DNA of 64,000 bases from Halorussus salinus (GTDB lineage Archaea > Halobacteriota > Halobacteria > Halobacteriales > Haladaptataceae): NCBI RefSeq assembly GCF_004765815.2, contig NZ_ML974128.1, positions 124,001 to 188,000 on the forward strand, read 5' to 3'. Positions 61,339-64,000 of the stretch are shown here, piece after piece (the first letter of the stretch is position 1; every line of letters starts with the position of its first letter). The notes under the pieces are model-generated. The model worked only from the letters and a program-made list of their open reading frames with translations, was not told where the DNA came from and searched no databases. The position numbers were made by a program, and so were the translations under genes.

Positions 61339-61980
61339 ATGACCGACACCCGCCGCCTCGCGCCCGACGACGACCCCGAGGAGTCCCCGACGGTCCGGGC
61401 GCTGGCCCACGCCGGGAGCCACGAGGAGTTGATTCTCGGGTCGCGGGCCTACTGCCGCGAGGCGACCCGCGAGTACGACCTCGACGTGGAGTTCTCCCTG
61501 CTGGACTGGGCGGTCTCGACCCGCGCGAAGCGCCGCGCCGCCGCGGTCAAGCGCCCGAAAATTCCGGCGGCGACGGTCGGCGAGCCGATGGACTGGGCGG
61601 CCGCGGCCGAGCGCACCGGAACCGACCGCGACGACCTCCGAACCTGCACGCTCTCGCTGACGTGGCGCGCGTTCGAGTCGTTCGACGCGGGCGAGTGGAC
61701 CGCGACGCTCCGCCACGAACTCGTCCACGTCGAGCAGTTCCAGCGGTACGGCACGACCGACCACGGCGAGGCGTTCCGCGAGCGCGCCGCCGCGGTGGAC
61801 GCGACGGTCCGGTGTCCGCCCTTCGCCGACCCGAAGTACGTCCTGACCTGCGCCGACTGCGGGGCCGTGGTCGGACGCCGGTACCGCAAGTGTAAACTGG
61901 TGCGAGAGCGCCAGCGGTATCGCTCCTCGTGCTGTGGCGCGTCGGTCGCGTGTTCGGGGACGGACGAGCGAGACCGGTAG
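61339..61980 (+). CDS. SprT-like zinc metalloprotease domain protein
   Basis: A 213-residue protein. The zincin motif is HELVHVEQF (HExxH) followed by a downstream His/Glu region (HGEAFRERA). The C-terminus is a zinc ribbon, CADC...CCGAS. The SprT/Spartan family cleaves DNA-protein crosslinks in eukaryotes; archaeal members are uncharacterised. Length and domain order match. Confidence 0.85.
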   Translation: MTDTRRLAPDDDPEESPTVRALAHAGSHEELILGSRAYCREATREYDLDVEFSLLDWAVSTRAKRRAAAVKRPKIPAATVGEPMDWAAAAERTGTDRDDLRTCTLSLTWRAFESFDAGEWTATLRHELVHVEQFQRYGTTDHGEAFRERAAAVDATVRCPPFADPKYVLTCADCGAVVGRRYRKCKLVRERQRYRSSCCGASVACSGTDERDR

Positions 61981-62611
61981 GGAGTCTCCTCGGCGTCGGC
62001 GGTAGTCGTCCGCGACTCGACGCTCCCTCGGGTCCGAAGTCGCCACCGGTCCGCACGAGGAGTAAGGGTCTTTTCGCCGGAGTGGATAGGACGAAGTGGC
62101 CGATGACGAGGCGCACGCTCCGAACTGGTCTCGGCAACCAGTCGTGACGAGCCCTATGAGTGCCGAGGCCCTTCCCGACTCGTCGTAGCCGTCGCGCCGT
62201 CGAACGTTCCTCCTCGACGCTCTATTCGGGTCTCTCCTCGCCGCCAGTCCGAGATTCACGAGTCGCCGCGTCGCGCCGACTGCGGAGACCGCACGCGAAA
62301 TCCACCCGTCGGCGACCCACCGACGCCCGGATTCCGTCCGGCCGCCCGAACGCGCGCGAGCCGATATTTCCGCTAGCGAATACGTGACAAATTAACGCGA
62401 AAGCGGTCTCGTCTCCGGGTTTGACTTAAGCGGTCGCTCTGTTTTGCATTATTTATCACTCTTTCCCGTAGTTAACGATTGGAATTAAAACGCGTGTCGG
62501 ACGACGGGTTCCCGGCCTTTCTGGCCGCCGCCGGGTAAATTTCGGAGTTCGAAACGGTCGAAACAGTGTGCGGGGTTGAAATAGCAACTGCGAACCAGAG
62601 GCGACTGCGCC
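61981..62611. other. Long intergenic region upstream of a Tat propeller gene
   Basis: 631 bp without convincing genes. The first 380 bp are GC-rich with Arg/Ser-rich artefact frames. From 62390 the sequence is AT-rich, with GACTTAAG (62422), GCATTATTTATCAC and GTTAACGATTGGAATTAAAA, suggesting promoter elements for the gene at 62612 with a leader of about 100 nt. Confidence 0.5.
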
Positions 62612-64000
62612 ATGAGCGAACGCAACCCGACGCGACGACGGTTCTTGCAGTTGAGTGGCACAGTCGCTGCAACCTCCGCGCTCGGCGCGGGTGCGGTCTC
62701 GGCCGAATCCGCCTCGTGGCAACTGGTCACGAGTCCGGTGGACGTGACGCTCTGGGACGTTGCCTCCTCGGCGCGCAACGACTTCGCGGTCGGCGGCGGC
62801 GGCGTCGTCGTCGAGCGCACCGAGAAGGGCTGGAAGAAAGTCGTCGGCGACGGGCCGACCAGTAACGGCAACAGCCTCTACGGCGCTGACGTGACCGACG
62901 ACGGCAAGCGCCTCTGGTTCGTCGGCTCCTCGGGTGCAATCGGCGAGTACGACGTGGAGACCGGGAATTTGGTGAACCACTCCGCGCCCAACGACGCCAC
63001 GAACAACTTCAAGGACGTGGCCGTGACGGGTCCGGCCGACGACGCGAACGTCTACGTCGCGGGCGGCTCGGGCAACGTCTTCTACTCCTTCCGGAACGGA
63101 GCCAGCGGGACGTGGAACTACGTCTCGCCCGGACAGGGCGCGGCCATCAAGGCCATCGACTTCTACGACGCCCGCAAGGGTCATCTCATCAACGGGAACG
63201 GGAAAGTCTTCCACACCACCGACGGCTCGTCGTGGAACAAGACGGGTATCGCCGACTCGAACGTCTCGTTCTACGGTATCGACTCCGACGCCGCGGACGA
63301 CGTGTGGGTCGTCGGCGGGAGCGGGACGGTCTACCACTACAAGCCCAACGCCGAGGGCAAACTGGAGTGGTTCAAGGAGAAGATCGGCGAACCCGGTCTG
63401 CGCGACATCGAGATGACCGACGGCGACGGCTACGCGGTCGGCAACTCCGGGGCCGTCTTCGACCGCGCGAACGGTTCGTGGTCGAAAGACACCACTCCGA
63501 ACTCCCAAGGCCTGAAGGCGGTCATCGACCAGTCGAACAACGACATCGCGGTCGGTGCCTCCGGGACCATCTTCGAGACGAACCCGGACGCCAGCGCCGA
63601 CCCCAGTTCCGGCGGCGGGAGTCAGGAGGGCGACGCTGGCCGGATGGCTCGCGCGTCCACCGAGACCTCCGGCTCGAAGAGCCTCACCTTCACGCTCGAA
63701 AACGTCGGCGAGGAGTCCGTCACTATCGAGGAGTTCGCTCTCGAAACCGACGCGCCGGTCAGCACCATCACGCGGTCGGGTGCCGAGGTCACGCTGAACG
63801 GCGATACGGTCGGAAGCGCCGACAGCAAGGACGGCTTCGCGGTGGACGGCAAACTGAAGGCCCTCGACACGAAGGCGGTCTACGACGCCGGGACGACCGG
63901 ACAGGCCGACTTCGGCCTCTACGACGGCGGCAACGTCGCGCTGACCGTCGACCCCGTGGAAGACAAGCCCGCCAGTAGCTTCGTCTCGGCCACACTGGCG
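62612..64000 (+). CDS. Tat-exported propeller/BNR-like protein (3' end missing)
   Basis: At least 463 residues; the frame runs off the right edge with no stop. A twin-arginine motif (TRRRFLQLSG) with hydrophobic core and AES cleavage region is at the N-terminus. The mature protein has recurrent blades of the type LWDVASSARNDFAVGGGGVV, LWFVGSSGAIGEYDV and DVWVVGGSGTVYHY, typical of BNR/Kelch-like propellers. From about residue 330 a Ser/Gly linker leads to a beta-sandwich-like domain with TFTLENVGEESVTIEEFALE. Confidence 0.8.
   Translation, partial: MSERNPTRRRFLQLSGTVAATSALGAGAVSAESASWQLVTSPVDVTLWDVASSARNDFAVGGGGVVVERTEKGWKKVVGDGPTSNGNSLYGADVTDDGKRLWFVGSSGAIGEYDVETGNLVNHSAPNDATNNFKDVAVTGPADDANVYVAGGSGNVFYSFRNGASGTWNYVSPGQGAAIKAIDFYDARKGHLINGNGKVFHTTDGSSWNKTGIADSNVSFYGIDSDAADDVWVVGGSGTVYHYKPNAEGKLEWFKEKIGEPGLRDIEMTDGDGYAVGNSGAVFDRANGSWSKDTTPNSQGLKAVIDQSNNDIAVGASGTIFETNPDASADPSSGGGSQEGDAGRMARASTETSGSKSLTFTLENVGEESVTIEEFALETDAPVSTITRSGAEVTLNGDTVGSADSKDGFAVDGKLKALDTKAVYDAGTTGQADFGLYDGGNVALTVDPVEDKPASSFVSATLA

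Noticed and set aside
61929-62387. Short plus-strand frames after the SprT-like gene
   Set aside because: Arg/Ser-rich composition typical of frame artefacts; no promoter or homologue.
1-64000. tRNA or rRNA genes
   Set aside because: No tRNA-like arm combinations (GTTCGAATCC-type T arm with matching acceptor stem) or rRNA signature was found by eye on either strand; a tRNAscan-SE run would settle it.
1-64000. Transposases, integrases or prophage genes
   Set aside because: No DDE/DEDD, serine or tyrosine recombinase, capsid or terminase protein is visible; gene content is core-like.

Overview
The window is a high-GC chromosomal segment of a halophilic archaeon (class Halobacteria). Support comes from strongly acidic proteins, haloarchaeal TATA-type promoters about 26 bp upstream of many starts (mostly leaderless genes), frequent GTG starts, twin-arginine signals, a PGF-CTERM surface protein, archaeal DnaG, RadB, S8e, aIF-5A and Cdc48, and a sensory rhodopsin-transducer pair. 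The content would fit a Halorussus/Haladaptatus-like member, but the genus is a low-confidence guess. I saw no rRNA, tRNA, CRISPR array, transposase or prophage; the segment reads as core chromosome.

Layout. 1-4.9 kb: end of an unidentified gene, a tandem hairpin repeat, a DUF4097-like lipoprotein, the AAA ATPase Cdc48 and a PGF-CTERM surface protein. 4.9-10.2 kb: LarC, a RuvX-like RNase H-fold protein, two small proteins, RadB, a lipoprotein and S8e. 10.4-18.6 kb: an MFS transporter, an AI-2E-type permease, and a carbohydrate-flavoured block in which two paralogous GT4-type glycosyltransferases bracket a 2-hydroxyacid dehydrogenase, a sugar isomerase and a small membrane protein. 18.8-24.6 kb: DnaG, a DUF92/GNAT operon, two tail-to-tail cis-prenyltransferase homologues and a cold-shock protein. 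24.7-32.2 kb: HemA, a PQQ-like propeller, PCD, LWR-salt protein, a HAD phosphatase and the TrkA/TrkH potassium system. 32.2-42.2 kb: two MoeA proteins, Hsp20, an ABC1 kinase-like protein, DUF2182, a ZIP transporter and a DUF6498-like protein. 42.4-49.8 kb: an aminotransferase, aIF-5A with agmatinase, Nif3-like, DUF488-like, ABM-like and PurD-like proteins. 50.1-59.3 kb: transducer and sensory rhodopsin II, cytochrome oxidase subunits III, I and II, and deoxyhypusine synthase. 59.6-64 kb: small and membrane proteins, a SprT-like protein and a Tat-exported propeller protein that runs off the end.

How genes work together. aIF-5A (44455), agmatinase (44836) and deoxyhypusine synthase (58282) cover the substrate and two enzymes expected for the archaeal hypusination route. 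The transducer and rhodopsin form a translationally coupled blue-light phototaxis unit. The oxidase genes form one terminal-oxidase locus transcribed in both directions. TrkA/TrkH form a potassium uptake system. MoeA and MoeA-PBP act in molybdenum cofactor maturation.

Most interesting observations: (i) the two adjacent cis-prenyltransferase homologues have lost complementary active-site parts, one keeping DGNRR and the other the C-terminal RRFG, suggesting a heteromeric enzyme; (ii) two distant intergenic loci share a hairpin architecture (GAAAG, 5-nt bulge, GC stem, large loop, stem, 5-nt bulge, CTTTC) with different stem sequences but the same geometry and matching flanks; (iii) the sensory rhodopsin carries serine where the signalling threonine 204 normally sits.
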